Shown one piece after another: positions 1 to 8,247 of a DNA stretch of 64,000 bases. A program made the position numbers and the translations under genes. Below the pieces are notes generated by a model. The model had not been told where the DNA came from, did not search any database, and saw only the letters and a list, made by a program, of their open reading frames with translations. The DNA is from RYN-230 sp963770545 (GTDB lineage Bacteria > Actinomycetota > Actinomycetes > Streptosporangiales > Streptosporangiaceae), in contig CAVYQF010000008.1 in the NCBI GenBank assembly GCA_963770545.1, positions 62,001 to 126,000 on the forward strand. The letters are read 5' to 3'. Within the stretch, counting starts at the first letter, position 1; each line of letters opens with the position of its first letter.

Positions 1-523
1 CTGGATAGGCGTACAGCAGCCGTGGGGCGTGGCTGCCCAGGGCCGGCAGATCAAACAGGCCGGCCAGGATGAACGCCTGCCAGGTCAGGGGGGTCTCGCT
101 GGCCGGATTCCGGTAGGCACCGATCATGACCAGGACCATGGCCGCCCCCTCGACCGCGAGGACGAGGCACATCGCTAGCCCCGGCGCGTGAGCGAATGGC
201 CATCCGGCCATGACGGCCACGGCGCCCCCGAGCAGGGCCCAGCGGCCTGCCCCGAAACGCCATCCGCCGCGGGCCGCCAGCACCGCGAGTACCGCGGCCG
301 TGCCGGCGAACTGCAGTGCGGCGAGGCTCAGCGCGGCCCAGGGAGGATGCTGGGCGGCCTGGGCGACGAGCAGGACGCTGTATTCCACCGTCCAGATCAG
401 CCAGGCCGCTGGATCGGGGTCGCTGGTCCGCCGCCAGGCGTCCCAGAGGTACGGGATGTAGCCGGCGAGGCCGGCCAGCCCGGCCAGCACTCCCCAACCC
501 GACGGCGACAAGAGGTAACTCAT
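1..523 (-). CDS. PQ-loop-like integral membrane protein, 3' end beyond window
   Basis: An open frame runs from an ATG at 523 to the window edge (about 174 residues, no stop seen). It encodes a hydrophobic protein with roughly five membrane segments. The N-terminus reads MSYLLSPSGWGVLAGLAG, followed by GYIPYLWDAWRRTSDPDPAAW. A GYIPYL...P..W motif near the first helix recalls PQ-loop/SemiSWEET-like proteins of Actinobacteria; that likeness is an inference. A nine-codon upstream ORF starting at 549 ends in a TGA overlapping this ATG, which could give translational coupling. An overlapping Arg/Gly-rich frame on the same strand looks like a shadow. The substrate is unknown. Confidence 0.6.
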   Translation of the reverse strand, partial: MSYLLSPSGWGVLAGLAGLAGYIPYLWDAWRRTSDPDPAAWLIWTVEYSVLLVAQAAQHPPWAALSLAALQFAGTAAVLAVLAARGGWRFGAGRWALLGGAVAVMAGWPFAHAPGLAMCLVLAVEGAAMVLVMIGAYRNPASETPLTWQAFILAGLFDLPALGSHAPRLLYAYP

Positions 524-718
524 CGGCCGACGCTCGCTCGCACCCGCATGAGAGGCGCCTTTCGTGAGGCTGGCCGCCAGCGATGTTTGCGGCCAATCAC
601 ACAGTGCGCCGCCCCCCCGGACGAGGAGCTTGCAGACGCCTTGATGCTCCCCTTGACACCCAGGTCAGGGGGATGGAGGGGGATGTTCCCGGCGGGAATA
701 AGGCGGGCGGAACAGGGG

Positions 719-895
719 GCAGGCAGGGCCGCCTCAGGCAGGGCCGCCTCCGGCAGAGGACCTCAGGGAGAGCCGCCTCAGGCAGGGCCGCCTCAGGCAG
801 GGCCGCCTCCGGCAGAGGACCTCAGGGAGAGCCGCCTCAGGCAGGGCACCTCAGGGAGGGCCGCAGGGGGTGCCGCTCAGGGGGTGCCGCTCAGG
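719..895. repeat. GC-rich short tandem repeat block
   Basis: The block is built of imperfect copies of a 14-15 bp unit (GGCAGGGCCGCCTCA and variants such as GGCAGAGGACCTCA). They are arranged in a larger unit of about 60 bp that occurs twice. The last units, GGGGGTGCCGCTCA twice, run into the stop codon of the AfsR-like gene at 877-879. It separates two minus-strand genes. There are no unique spacers, so it is not CRISPR. The stretch 524-718 shows nothing recognisable. Confidence 0.75.
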
Positions 896-3800
896 GCCGG
901 TCCCATGGCCTCGATGCGGATCCGCGCCGACTCGGCCTCCGGCACGCCGAGGCGTTCGAAGATGTCCAGCGCCTGCCTGAGTGCGATCCGCGCGGCATCG
1001 GGACGCCGCATGCCCAGCGTCGTTTCCGCGATGCCCTCGAGGATCTTGGCTTCCTCGTACGGATCACCGATCTCCCGGGCCAGCCGCAGAGCGGTCTGGT
1101 AAAGATCGGAAGCCTCGCCGTACTGGCCAGATCCGCGGCGTACCCCGGCTATCCCGCGCAGGGCGGTGGCCTGCTGGTTCAGATTTCCGATCTCCTCGGC
1201 GACCGATTGTGCTTTCTGGTGGTAGATCAGCGCCTCCTCGAAACGCTCCGCGCTCTGGTAAACCGCACCGATTTCGTTGAGGACGCCTGCCTCATTAAAG
1301 AGATCACCGATATCATGATAGATTTTGAGGCCATGCCCGTAAGCGGTGAGCGCGTCTTCGTAGCTCCCCTTATAGTGGTAGACGGCGCCGATATTGTGGT
1401 ACAGGATTGCCTCGTTCTGCGGGCCGCCTATCTGGCGGAATATTTCCAGTGACTTCTGGTATCCCTCGAGCGCGTCCCGATGATAACCAAGGTACAACTG
1501 CATTCTCCCCAGGTTATTCAGCGTCTTGGCCTCGCCACGCCGGTCGCCGACGTTACGATAGACCAAAAGCGCCTCATCCAGGTGGGCCAGCGCATCGGGA
1601 TATCGTCCGAGCTGCCAGGAGGCGATCCCGGAATGGCTGAGCGTGGTAGCCACACCGTGCTGATCGGCGATGTAAAGGTACAGAATCCGGGCTTCCTGGT
1701 AATAGGCGAGGGCCTCACGTGAACGTCCCGCCCGCAGGTGGGCCATGCCGATCTGATCGAGGGCGTCGGCCTCGCCGCGCCGGTCGGCCAGCGACCGGTA
1801 GATCTCCGCGGCGTCCTCGGCCAGCGGAAGGGCCACCTCGTAACGGCCCGTCTGCTGGCTCACCTCGGACAGTTCCAGCGCGGCCCGGGCCGTCCTGGCC
1901 GGGTCGGCGAGGTCGCGGCCGGCCTGCAAGGCCTGGGTGTGGGCCGCGATCGCCTCGTCCCAGTACGCTCTGATCTCCATGAAGCCCGCCAGCGCGTGGG
2001 TGAGATCGGCGCACTTCTTCTTCCATTCGTGTTGGCTCGCGTACTGGGCGGCCTGCAGGATGTTGTGCCATTCCGATTCCAGCCAGTCCGCGGCGTCCTG
2101 CTGGGTGCTCAGGGCTGAGCTCGCGGCCGCCGGGCGGGGCCGCGGTACCGGCGTCCGCCGCCGGAACGGATGAAGGACCTGGTCAGCCTCGTCGGCGGTG
2201 CGCAGGTAGTAGTCGAGCAGCCTGCCGACGGCCTGCCGCTGTCCCGCCCGGGAATCCTCGTGCGCCGCGCGCAGGGCCGCGTAGCCGCGGATGAGGTCGT
2301 GGAACCGGAACTGTCCGGCCGGGGCCCGCACCAGCAGGTGGTGATCGAGCAGGGCAGCGAGCCCGTCCTCCGCTTCGGACAGAGTGCCCCCGCTAAGCGC
2401 GGCCGCCGCCTGCAGGCTGATGTGAGCGCTGGGGCTGATCCCCAGCCGCCGGAAGAACCGCTGGTGGGCCGGTTCCAGCGAGCGATAGGCCAGATCGAGA
2501 GCCGACATCACCTCCGGGCTGGCCGATCCTGGGCTCGCGGAACGCGCGGCCGAGTGCGAGAGCTCCTCGACCAGGTCGCCAAGCCGGGGCGGGTAGTCCT
2601 GTGCGAGCCTGCCCGCGGCGAGCTGGATCGCAAGCGGCAGCCGGCCGCACAGCTCTACGGCCATGGCGGCCTCCCCGTCTTCCGGGGCCGTGTCGTGCCC
2701 CGCGACCCGCTGGAACAACGTGATCGCATCGTCGATGGACAGCGCGTCCAGGGTCAGCGCGCGGGCGCCTTCCAGGCCGGGCAGCTTGCGCCGGGTGGTG
2801 ATGAGCACCAGGCATTGGCCCGCCTCGGGCAGTAGCGGGCGGATCTGATCGCCGGCGTCGGCGTCGTCGAGGATGACCACGGCGCGACGGCGGGCCAGTT
2901 GCGCCCGCAGCAGTGCGGCGCGCTCCCCAGGGGTGTCGGGTATCTGGGTGGCCGGCGCGGTCAGCATCCGCAGCAGGCGATGCTGCGCCTCGGTCGCGTC
3001 GAGCGATGGGTGCCCGGGATCGTGGGTGTGCAGGTTGAGGTAGAACGTGCCGTCCGGATACTGCCCGGCCACCGTGCGGGCCGCCTGCAGTGCCAGCGCG
3101 GTCTTCCCCACCCCGGCCAGGCCCTCGATGACGCTGACCCGCGGGGTTTCACCGTCCTCGCGGGTGAGTAGGTCGAGCTCCTCGCTGCGGCCCACGAACT
3201 CCGACGTCCCGGGAGGCAGCGTATCCGGCCGCGGCATCCGGCCCTGGCCAGGGCCGGTCAGCCGGACCGCCAGCTGGGGGTCGTGGCGCAGGATGCGCTG
3301 GTGAAGCTCAGCCAGCAACGGCCCCGGCTCAGTGCCTTCCTCCTCGATGAGGCGGCTGCGGACTTCCCGGTACAGGCTGAGGGCCTCGCCAGGCCTGCCG
3401 CTGCCGTACAGGGCCGTCATCTGATGCGAGATGAACGCCTCATCCAGCGGGTACTGCGCCAGCAGGTGGTGAAGCTCACCGACCAGGTTGAACGTGCCGG
3501 CCAAGCTCCAGCTCGCACTCGATGCGCTTCAGGATGGCGGCCCGGCGTTCTTCCTCGAGGCTGTCCCGCATCCGGGCCATCCAGTCGCCGCGGATTCCCG
3601 CGAACGCCTGGCCGCGCCACAGCCCGTCCGCCTCGCGCAGCAGCAAGGCGGCGTGATCGGCACCGCCGTTCGCGGTCAATGCGTCAGCTTGCCTGCGCAA
3701 GCGGCGGAACTGGTGCAGGTCAATCGTTTCCGGGTCGACGTCAAGCTCATAGCCGCTGTCGCGCCCGGTAAGGCGGACGCTCTCGCCAATGGCCTGCCGG

Positions 3801-4018
3801 AGTGATCCCCGGAGCCGGGTCATGTAGACCGAAAGGCTCTCCCGGGCCTTGGCCGGCGGCTGTGTATCCCAGAGCCGGTCAATGAGTACGTCCGTCGGCA
3901 CTAATGTGCGCGGCGTGAGCGCGAGGATGGCCAGGACGGATCGCACCCTGGACGGTCCAAGATCACATTGCTGCCCAACCGACCACAGTTCTATCGGCCC
4001 GAGCACCCGAAATTCCAT
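877..4018 (-). pseudogene. AfsR/SARP-type regulator (HTH-BTAD-NB-ARC-TPR), split by a frameshift
   Basis: This is a SARP-family transcriptional activator of the large AfsR type. The first part starts at ATG 4018 with MEFRVLGPIELWSV and an AAGG ribosome site. It holds the OmpR-like winged helix and most of the bacterial transcriptional activation domain. It hits a stop at 3476. The protein continues one frame over from about 3497 with FNLVGELHHLLAQYPLDEAF, followed by an NB-ARC-type ATPase (P-loop GLAGVGKTALALQ, Walker B VILDDAD) and about nine TPR units to the stop at 877. Skipping one base near 3490-3497 gives about 1046 residues, the usual size of AfsR (about 990). Both halves are well preserved, so a recent mutation or a sequence error is likelier than old decay. 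Members of the family activate secondary metabolism or differentiation genes. The target is unknown, but the divergent small membrane peptide gene is a candidate. Confidence 0.85.
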
Positions 4019-4322
4019 GATCAAGCCTTGCGTCTTCTGTAGTTGAAAACAGCCTGCTTCGTAGATACCCGTGCCCAGCGGTCTCATGCAATGCAAATCC
4101 CGGATGAATTGGAGCGAGGTGGGAATGACCCCGGCCAACCCGGGCTCTACACTGCTTTTTGCAGTGCATATTGCAGAATTGCCCGTCTGGGGTCGCAATG
4201 CCGTGACCTGAGTGCAGCGGGATGTGTTGGGTGGGGCTGACGGTACCCGGAATAATGTGAGTGATGGCCGGTACAGTGCGGGCTCGCGTGACCCAGTGCC
4301 CGGGGGTCTCTTAAGGAGCTTA
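4019..4322. other. Intergenic region upstream of the AfsR-like gene
   Basis: This divergent intergenic stretch is less GC-rich than its surroundings and contains no convincing gene. It must carry the promoter of the AfsR-like gene. Short ORFs here have no family-like sequence. I see no RNA element. Confidence 0.4.
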
Positions 4323-4369
4323 GTAACCGCACTGGGTACACGGGACCTGGTAACGCGCTTAGTACACGG
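4323..4369. promoter_or_regulatory. Imperfect direct repeat, candidate activator site
   Basis: Two copies of GTAAC-n8/7-GTACACGG lie at 4323-4343 and 4350-4369, about 27 bp apart. This is near two and a half helical turns. They sit about 190 bp upstream of the small membrane peptide gene. SARP proteins bind direct repeats, so this is a plausible but untested target of the neighbouring AfsR-like regulator. Confidence 0.35.
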
Positions 4370-4556
4370 ATCGGGTTGCGCGGGCCGGGCGCAGTACGCC
4401 GAGATGCTGATCTCGGACCCTGCCGGACTGAACGTGGCCTTACCTGGGATTACCACCCGGATTGCGCTAAATGCCATATCTGGTGACGCATTGGGGTGTA
4501 GTTTCGCACTCGCAGATGCCCTGATGTCTAAGCCACCGATTAGGGGACATTCTACT

Positions 4557-4820
4557 ATGAAGAATCATAGCTTGTTAAGGCACAGCATCATGCAGGCCGC
4601 CGGTGTTCACCGTGCTCCCTCGGCGGGAATCGTCCGCCGCCGGGTGATCGGTGGGATTCTCGTTCTCGGCCTCGCCCTGTGCGGTATCGGTGCCGCAGTC
4701 CTGGCCTTGCCTGGGCACGTCAGCGGGAGCCCGAGCCAGGCCAGCACCCATCAGCGCGTGAATAGTCATGCGCACCACGTAGCGCTGCACAAGACCACGC
4801 CTAAGGCCTGGATGTTTTAG
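4557..4820 (+). CDS. Small membrane-anchored or secreted peptide (87 aa)
   Basis: The frame begins MKNHSLLRHSIMQAAG. It has an Arg-rich stretch followed by one hydrophobic segment (residues about 35-54, IGGILVLGLALCGIGAAVLAL). A short Ser/His-rich tail follows and ends KAWMF. The frame stays open upstream to 4212, but that extension is not protein-like, so the ATG at 4557 is preferred. There is no family match that I recognise. It lies divergently from the AfsR-like regulator. In Streptomyces AfsR controls a small effector (AfsS), but this protein does not resemble AfsS in sequence. It could be a signal-anchored peptide. Existence as a gene is moderately supported. Confidence 0.45.
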   Translation: MKNHSLLRHSIMQAAGVHRAPSAGIVRRRVIGGILVLGLALCGIGAAVLALPGHVSGSPSQASTHQRVNSHAHHVALHKTTPKAWMF

Positions 4821-4863
4821 ACCCCGGGTCGCTTCAGGCGGTGCCGCTGCGTTCCTGCCTGTC

Positions 4864-4898
4864 CTCATTACCCGGTGCTCATTACCTGTGCTCATTAC
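4864..4898. repeat. Three direct CTCATTAC repeats
   Basis: The octamer CTCATTAC occurs at 4864, 4878 and 4891, spaced 14 and 13 bp. It lies just after the small peptide gene and before the inverted repeat at 4921. The function is unknown. Confidence 0.5.
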
Positions 4899-4920
4899 AG
4901 GAACGGTGCGGTGCATATCC

Positions 4921-4947
4921 CAACGTCATGATCATCATATGACGTTG
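4921..4947. promoter_or_regulatory. 9-bp inverted repeat, operator or terminator
   Basis: The perfect arms CAACGTCAT and ATGACGTTG flank a 9-nt loop (GATCATCAT). There is no T-tract after it, so it may be an operator rather than an intrinsic terminator. It lies between the small peptide gene and a 55-codon ORF. Confidence 0.5.
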
Positions 4948-4976
4948 CGCTGATTCGCCCTGGTCAGAAGTCGAGC

Positions 4977-5144
4977 ATGAAGAAGGCTCGCGGCGTGGTG
5001 ACTGAACTGCCGCGCTCGACCCGGCTGGGCCCCGGAACGGGAATGTGGCAGCAGGTTTCCGCAGGTCAGGAGAAGCTCCGGGTGCACCGCCGGTTCTTCT
5101 TCAAGGACATGCAGATCGCCGGCTCCGAGGCTGCCGTCGCCTGA
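4977..5144 (+). CDS. Hypothetical 55-aa ORF
   Basis: The ORF runs from ATG at 4977 (MKKARGVVTELPRSTRLG) to TGA at 5142-5144. The middle reads RVHRRFFFKDMQIAGSE. It is basic and soluble and matches no family I recognise. It faces the TetR gene at 5178-5918. It may be a real small gene or a remnant. Codon use is compatible with coding but the length gives little statistical support. Confidence 0.3.
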   Translation: MKKARGVVTELPRSTRLGPGTGMWQQVSAGQEKLRVHRRFFFKDMQIAGSEAAVA

Positions 5145-5177
5145 CCCGGCCGCGCGACCTGACCTGCCCGCGGCCCG

Positions 5178-5918
5178 CTAGACAGAATCCCAGTGCGGCG
5201 GCCGGTCACGGTAGAGGCGTTCGTCGTCGTCCGGCTCCGCCCGTTCCCCCCAGCCCACATCGGTGTCTTCCCGGCTCTGTTCCGGCCGGACCGGTGCGAT
5301 CACCCGCGGGGAGCCGGCGGCGCCGGCGCTCAGTCCGTCGCCGATCAGGGCGCCCAGAGCGTCGGGCGGTATCAGCGTGAGGCTGGGCTCGCCCAGCAGG
5401 GGAGCCATCCCCGCGGCGATGGTGAGCAGCCGGGCGGCGGCTTGGTGCTCAGGTCCGGGTTCGCCCGGGCGCTGGCTGGCCTGGGCGAGGTAGCGGGCCA
5501 CGCTCGCGGCCATCTGCTCGTGCAGTTCCAGGGCGCGCTGGCGGATCTCGGGGTGGGCGGCGAGTTCCTGGATGATGATCTTGCGAACGGGGGATGGCTC
5601 GCCGAGCACGGCAGACAGATGCCGCCACAACCTGGCGACGGCCCGGCGCAGGCTGTCATCCGGATCGGCGGCAGGAGGATCGTCGGGCGCGGCCAGGGCC
5701 GCCAGCAGACCATCCACCAGGCTGGCCTGGTCTTCCCGGATCACGGCCAGCAGTAGCTCCATCTTCGTCTTGAAGTGGTAGAAGATCAGTCCCTGCGGGA
5801 CACGTGCTTCCGCCGCAATAAGGGCCGTGGACGTGTGGTCGAAGCCGCGCTCGGCGAACAGACGCTCGGCCGCGGCCAGGATGCGCCCCCGGGCGGGGAG
5901 GTCATCCAGCATGGTCAT
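5178..5918 (-). CDS. TetR/AcrR family transcriptional regulator
   Basis: This 246-residue protein has a typical N-terminal TetR helix-turn-helix. RILAAAERLFAERGFDHTS is followed by IAAEARVPQGLIFYHFKTK at residues about 10-55. A longer ligand-binding half and an acidic C-terminal tail complete it. It begins three bases after the stop of the MftD-like gene and is therefore the third gene of an SDR-mftD-tetR operon. An autoregulatory role over the operon, through the 14-bp palindrome at 7977-7990, is a reasonable inference. It does not show the features that would let me call it MftR, the regulator of classical mycofactocin clusters. Confidence 0.85.
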   Translation of the reverse strand: MTMLDDLPARGRILAAAERLFAERGFDHTSTALIAAEARVPQGLIFYHFKTKMELLLAVIREDQASLVDGLLAALAAPDDPPAADPDDSLRRAVARLWRHLSAVLGEPSPVRKIIIQELAAHPEIRQRALELHEQMAASVARYLAQASQRPGEPGPEHQAAARLLTIAAGMAPLLGEPSLTLIPPDALGALIGDGLSAGAAGSPRVIAPVRPEQSREDTDVGWGERAEPDDDERLYRDRPPHWDSV

Positions 5919-5921
5919 CGC

Positions 5922-7100
5922 TCAGATCTTGCGGTCGAGCGCGAAGCCGTCGGGCATGATCACGTCGTCGGGTGACAGGTCGTGAATGGAACCCTTGCCT
6001 AGGCCCAGCAGCGTTTCGCTGACCCCTTGGCGCAGGATCTCGATCACGTTGGTCACCCCACGCTCGCCCGCGGCGGCCAGGCCCCACAGGTAGGCCCGGC
6101 CGATCATCACCGCATGCGCGCCCAGAGCCAGGGCCTTGACCACATCGCTTCCCCGGCGGATGCCCCCGTCCAGCAGCACCTCGATCTGGTCGCCGACCGC
6201 GTCGGCCACCCCGGGCAGGCAGCGGATAGTGGCCGGGGTGGAGTCGAGGTTGTTGCCGCCGTGGTTGGACACCGAGATCGCGGTGGCGCCCACGTCGACG
6301 GCCCGCCGCGCGTCGTCTGGCCGGGTGATGCCCTTGATCATGAACGGGCCGCCCCACTGCTCACGCAGCCAGGCCAGATCCTCCCAGGTCGGCGGGGCCG
6401 ACCCCATCCACTGGCCGTAGGCGCCGAAGAAGGTCGGGATCTGCGCGTCGCGGGCGCCCAGGTTAGGCACGCCGAGGTCGGGCAAGGCGCCGCTGCGGAT
6501 CCAGCGCGCCAGGTACTCGGGCTTGATCACCACCTGGGGTGCGTACCGAAGCATCGCCTTGAAGTCCAGCTTCTCCGGGATCCAGGGGCTGCCCCAGTCC
6601 CGGCGGGAGTCGAACACCCAGTCCAGCGTCACGATCAGGCCCTTGGCGCCGGCCGCGCGGGCCCGCTCGGCCCGGGCCAGGATGTCTTCGCGGCCGCCCA
6701 CCCAGTAGCTCTGGAACAGCAGCTTGTCGATGGCCTTCCCGACCTCCTCGACCGGCTTCGACGCGAACGACGACAAGCCCATCGCCGTGCCGGCCGCGGC
6801 GGCGGCCCGGGCCACCGCGACCTCGCCGTCTGGGTGCACGGCCTGCACACCGGTCGGCGAGACGAGCACCGGGAGGCTGACCTCCTGCCCCATCACGGTG
6901 GTGGCTAGCTCACGGGTGGCAGGCAGGTCCGCCACGTGTGGCCGGAGCCGGAGCTCGGAGAACGCGGCGACGTTATCGTTCATCGTCACCCCGGCCTCCG
7001 CGCCGGCGACCAGGGCCAGGTACACGCCCTTCGGCAGCTGCCGCCGGGCGCGGCGCTGGGCTTCGGCGACGGTCTCGAACCAGTCTCTGGTACTCGCCAT
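5922..7100 (-). CDS. mftD: MftD-like FMN-dependent alpha-hydroxyacid dehydrogenase family protein
   Basis: This 392-residue enzyme has the FMN-dependent alpha-hydroxy-acid oxidase TIM-barrel fold. The C-terminal half carries ISVSNHGGNNLDSTPATIR (with the catalytic histidine), LLDGGIRRGSDVVKALAL and VMIGRAYLWGLAA. These are very close to MftD, which oxidatively deaminates AHDP to pre-mycofactocin. It starts one base after the SDR stop and ends three bases before the TetR start, so the three are one operon. The mycofactocin precursor gene mftA and its maturases mftB/mftC/mftE are absent from the window. The enzyme may therefore serve a cluster elsewhere in the genome or be a paralogue with another lactate- or lactam-like substrate. 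Confidence 0.8.
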   Translation of the reverse strand: MASTRDWFETVAEAQRRARRQLPKGVYLALVAGAEAGVTMNDNVAAFSELRLRPHVADLPATRELATTVMGQEVSLPVLVSPTGVQAVHPDGEVAVARAAAAAGTAMGLSSFASKPVEEVGKAIDKLLFQSYWVGGREDILARAERARAAGAKGLIVTLDWVFDSRRDWGSPWIPEKLDFKAMLRYAPQVVIKPEYLARWIRSGALPDLGVPNLGARDAQIPTFFGAYGQWMGSAPPTWEDLAWLREQWGGPFMIKGITRPDDARRAVDVGATAISVSNHGGNNLDSTPATIRCLPGVADAVGDQIEVLLDGGIRRGSDVVKALALGAHAVMIGRAYLWGLAAAGERGVTNVIEILRQGVSETLLGLGKGSIHDLSPDDVIMPDGFALDRKI

Positions 7101-7101
7101 C

Positions 7102-7938
7102 TCAGAACTCCGTGACGCCGGCGTCCGGCGCGATTTCGTGTGCGGTTATGAACTTCGATTCATCTGAGGCGAGGAACAGCACGGTGTCCGCGACATCCTC
7201 AGGCTTGGTCGATTCCACCGGCAGCATGTTGATGAACATCGCGCCCAGGCGGTCGTAGCCGGCGATCGCCGCGCCGATCTCGGCCTGCATGTTCCCAGAT
7301 CCCATCGGGGTGTTGACGCCGGTGGGATGGACGCTGTTCACCCGGATATTGTGCTGGCCCAGTTCGGCCGCGAAGGCCTTGGCCATGCCCCGGACAGCGA
7401 ACTTGCTCGTCGTGTACGGCACCATGAACGGCTGCACCTTGATGCCTGCCGCTGAGCTGATCAGGATGACGGACCCGCCGCCCGCGCGGACCAGGTGTGG
7501 GGCCGCGGCCATGACCGTGTTCCAGGTGCCGGTGATGTTAGTGCTGATCGTGTCCTCGTAGATCTGCGGGGTCACCTGATCCCAGGGCTTCGGCACGCAT
7601 ATCCCGGCGTTGGCCACGATCACGTCCAGCCGGCCCAGCTGCTGGACCGCGTCGTCCACGATCCCGCGCAGCTTGTCCGCGTCGCGGACGTCCACGATCC
7701 CGGAGATCACCCGCCGGCCGGTCTTCTCGATCAGCCTCACCGTTTCGGCCAGGTCCTCCGGCGTCGCGGAGTCGTAAGGGACAGACGGCAGCGGCGCGCA
7801 TACGTCCACCACGATCACGTCGGCGCCCTCCTCAGCCAGGCGCACCGCGTCCGCCCGGCCCTGCCCCCGGGCCGCGCCAGTTATCAGCGCGACCTTGCCC
7901 GCGACCCGACCAGTCACCAGCCTCACCGCTCTCGTCAC
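7102..7938 (-). CDS. Mycofactocin-coupled-type SDR oxidoreductase
   Basis: This short-chain dehydrogenase of up to 278 residues has the cofactor motif GKVALITGAARGQGR, then VIVANAGIC, a catalytic serine in LISSAAG and YTTSK (Tyr-x3-Lys). Insertions after strand beta-2 and the GRVAGKVALITGAARGQGR start are typical of the SDR subfamily that keeps NAD tightly bound and uses mycofactocin as external electron carrier. The annotated GTG at 7938 gives MTRAVRLVTGRV. A GTG at the VTGRV position, preceded by GTGAGG, is an alternative start. It is the first gene of the operon with mftD and tetR. Confidence 0.85.
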   Translation of the reverse strand: MTRAVRLVTGRVAGKVALITGAARGQGRADAVRLAEEGADVIVVDVCAPLPSVPYDSATPEDLAETVRLIEKTGRRVISGIVDVRDADKLRGIVDDAVQQLGRLDVIVANAGICVPKPWDQVTPQIYEDTISTNITGTWNTVMAAAPHLVRAGGGSVILISSAAGIKVQPFMVPYTTSKFAVRGMAKAFAAELGQHNIRVNSVHPTGVNTPMGSGNMQAEIGAAIAGYDRLGAMFINMLPVESTKPEDVADTVLFLASDESKFITAHEIAPDAGVTEF

Positions 7939-7976
7939 TCTTGGCCCAGATTACGGGCGGCGCCGATGCCGCCCTG

Positions 7977-7990
7977 ACTGAGTACTCAGT
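7977..7990. promoter_or_regulatory. Perfect 14-bp palindrome, likely TetR operator
   Basis: The sequence ACTGAGTACTCAGT is fully self-complementary. It lies 38-52 bp upstream of the first gene of the SDR-mftD-tetR operon, where a repressor site is expected. TetR proteins usually bind palindromes of this size, so the operon's own TetR is the first candidate. Confidence 0.65.
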
Positions 7991-8247
7991 TTAATACCAG
8001 TCCGGGTGACTAGGCCGATGCTGATCTGCGCCTTGAACGAGGCGGTGCTCGGCTCCGGCCCGAGCAAGATGTCGGTCAGCGCTGTGGGGGAAGCCGGACA
8101 TCGTGATGCGCTCGGGGCACAGCGCGTCTGGTGCGCAGGCCAGCCGGAGTGCGCTGCGGGAGATCACCGGCTCGGCCTTGGTGTAGACGAAGTAGACGGT
8201 CTTGCCGCCTACCCCTGTGCTGCCTGAAGTGCGCGGACTGGGGTTGG
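7991..8247 (-). other. Intergenic stretch with a possible gene remnant
   Basis: One minus-strand frame stays open from the P450 3' end to a TAA at 7991. It contains protein-like text such as GKTVYFVYTKAEPVISRS and LRLACAPDALCPERITMS. No good start or ribosome site precedes it and I do not recognise the family. It may be a decayed gene end or chance. Otherwise the region holds the palindrome and the promoter of the SDR operon. Confidence 0.25.

Noticed and set aside
51..596. Minus-strand 181-codon ORF at the window start
   Set aside because: Arg/Gly/Pro-rich shadow. The hydrophobic frame from 523 is the coherent membrane protein.
719..895. Repeat block considered as a CRISPR array
   Set aside because: No regular repeat-spacer pattern, no unique spacers and no cas genes nearby.
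3476..3504. Programmed +1 frameshift in the AfsR-like gene
   Set aside because: No slippery codon run, rare codon or stimulatory structure is evident, and AfsR proteins are not known to use one.
5178..7938. Complete mycofactocin cluster
   Set aside because: No small MftA precursor, radical SAM MftC, MftB or MftE is encoded here.
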